NCBI GenBank assembly: GCA_002405525.1
Contig: DHLY01000033.1
Coordinates: 1 to 14,324 of the forward strand
DNA length: 14,324 nt
Direction: 5' to 3'
Source: Proteobacteria bacterium UBA4656
GTDB taxonomy: Bacteria; Pseudomonadota; Gammaproteobacteria; Xanthomonadales; Ahniellaceae
The position numbers and the translations under genes are program-made. Below are positions 13,768 through 14,324 of the stretch, one piece after another. Position 1 is the first letter of the stretch; each line of letters opens with the position of its first letter. The notes under the pieces are model-generated. The model made no database searches and had not been told where the DNA came from. It saw only the letters and a list, made by a program, of their open reading frames with translations.

Positions 13768-14324
13768 TCAGCCGAGCGCGGCGAGCAGCGGCGCGATCTG
13801 CGCTTCGCGACCGAGCGCGTGGCCCGCGCGCTGCAGGGACAATCGCAGAGCGGCCGTGTCCGCGGGGGCGAAGGTGGCGTGGCCGACCTTGCGCCCGGCG
13901 CGCGGTGACTTGCCGTAGTCGTGCCAGTGGCCGCAGGCTTCGCGCAGCACCGGGTCGCGCGCCGGCAGATCGCCGATCCAGTTCAGCATCGCGCAGGGGC
14001 CGCGGGCGCCGGTGTCGCCCAGCGGCATGCCGAGCACCGCGCGCAGGTGGTTCTCGAACTGGCTGGCCTGCGAGCCCTCGATGGTCCAGTGGCCCGAGTT
14101 GTGGACCCGAGGCGCCATTTCGTTGGCCAGCAGTCGCCCGCCGTGCGCGAACAGTTCGAGGGCGAACACGCCGACGTAGTCGAGCGATCCTGCCAGCGCA
14201 CGCGCGTGCGCGAACGCCGCCGTGGCCAGGGCCGGGTCGCCGGGCGCGGGCGCGAGACTGGCGGCGAGGATACCGTCCGTGTGCCAGTTGCGGGTCAGCG
14301 GCCAGGCGCGGAAGTCGCCGTCGC
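13768..14324 (-). CDS. purK: N5-carboxyaminoimidazole ribonucleotide synthase PurK, C-terminal part (start lies beyond the right edge)
   Basis: PurK uses ATP and bicarbonate to carboxylate aminoimidazole ribonucleotide in purine biosynthesis and hands the product to PurE. The frame is open to the window edge, giving the last 185 residues. The ATP-grasp C-terminal hallmarks are clear: the DGDFRAWPLTRNWHTDGIL stretch near the edge, SLDYVGVFALELF, and LLANEMAPRVHNSGHWTIEG followed by SQASQFENHLRAVLGMPLGD, including the conserved N-E-x-x-P-R-x-H-N-S-G-H-x-T. A GTG at 14167-14169 is an internal Val codon, not the start, because the homologous sequence continues upstream of it. The stop at 13768 is convergent with the ABC ATPase. 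A purE partner would be expected outside the window. Confidence 0.93.
   Translation of the reverse strand, partial: DGDFRAWPLTRNWHTDGILAASLAPAPGDPALATAAFAHARALAGSLDYVGVFALELFAHGGRLLANEMAPRVHNSGHWTIEGSQASQFENHLRAVLGMPLGDTGARGPCAMLNWIGDLPARDPVLREACGHWHDYGKSPRAGRKVGHATFAPADTAALRLSLQRAGHALGREAQIAPLLAALG

Noticed and set aside
1..14324. CRISPR array, transposon, prophage, tRNA or defence system
   Set aside because: I found no regular direct repeats, transposase or integrase motifs, tRNA cloverleaf, or known defence domains. All genes with clear motifs are core or common accessory genes.

Overview
This is a GC-rich stretch of ordinary-looking chromosome. It most likely comes from a gammaproteobacterium of the Xanthomonadales/Lysobacterales. 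Reasons: the gene order fimT-pilV-pilW-pilX-pilY1, an Oar-like TonB-dependent receptor, a monothiol glutaredoxin divergent from an iron superoxide dismutase, and the GC level and codon use. The taxon is an inference from gene content; no rRNA or other marker is present.

Layout. (1) Positions 1-3695, minus strand: a type IV pilus minor-pilin operon read right to left, fimT/gspH, pilV, pilW, pilX, pilY1. The pilY1 gene runs off the left edge. (2) 3926-6546, minus strand: a PpnN (YgdH)-type nucleotide 5'-monophosphate nucleosidase, preceded by a protein with two cyclic-nucleotide-binding domains and a rhodanese domain. (3) 6687-9890, minus strand: a large outer-membrane TonB-dependent receptor of the Oar-like type. 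It has a clear terminator hairpin behind it and a 259-base upstream region holding an inverted repeat and a plausible promoter. (4) 10150-11857, minus strand: a compact three-gene operon, grxD, a short-chain-dehydrogenase-like gene with degenerate catalytic residues, and a MarC-family membrane protein. (5) 12000-13747, plus strand: sodB (Fe-SOD), then an FbpC/PotA-type ABC ATPase with no transporter partner in view. (6) 13768-14324, minus strand: the C-terminal part of purK, cut by the right edge.

How the parts relate. The pilus genes form one transcription unit for the minor-pilin tip complex plus the PilY1 adhesin. The glutaredoxin and superoxide dismutase share a 142-base divergent promoter region, and both concern iron and redox balance; the nearby Fe(III)-type ABC ATPase fits that theme. 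PpnN and the cNMP-sensor/rhodanese protein are neighbours on the same strand, which hints at a nucleotide-signal theme without proving it.

I see no CRISPR array, tRNA, rRNA, insertion sequence or phage gene. No wholly new system stands out. The most useful second looks are the active-site-degenerate SDR inside the glutaredoxin operon, the long inverted repeat and structured leader in front of the TonB receptor, the cNMP-cNMP-rhodanese gene beside ppnN, and the orphan ABC ATPase beside sodB.
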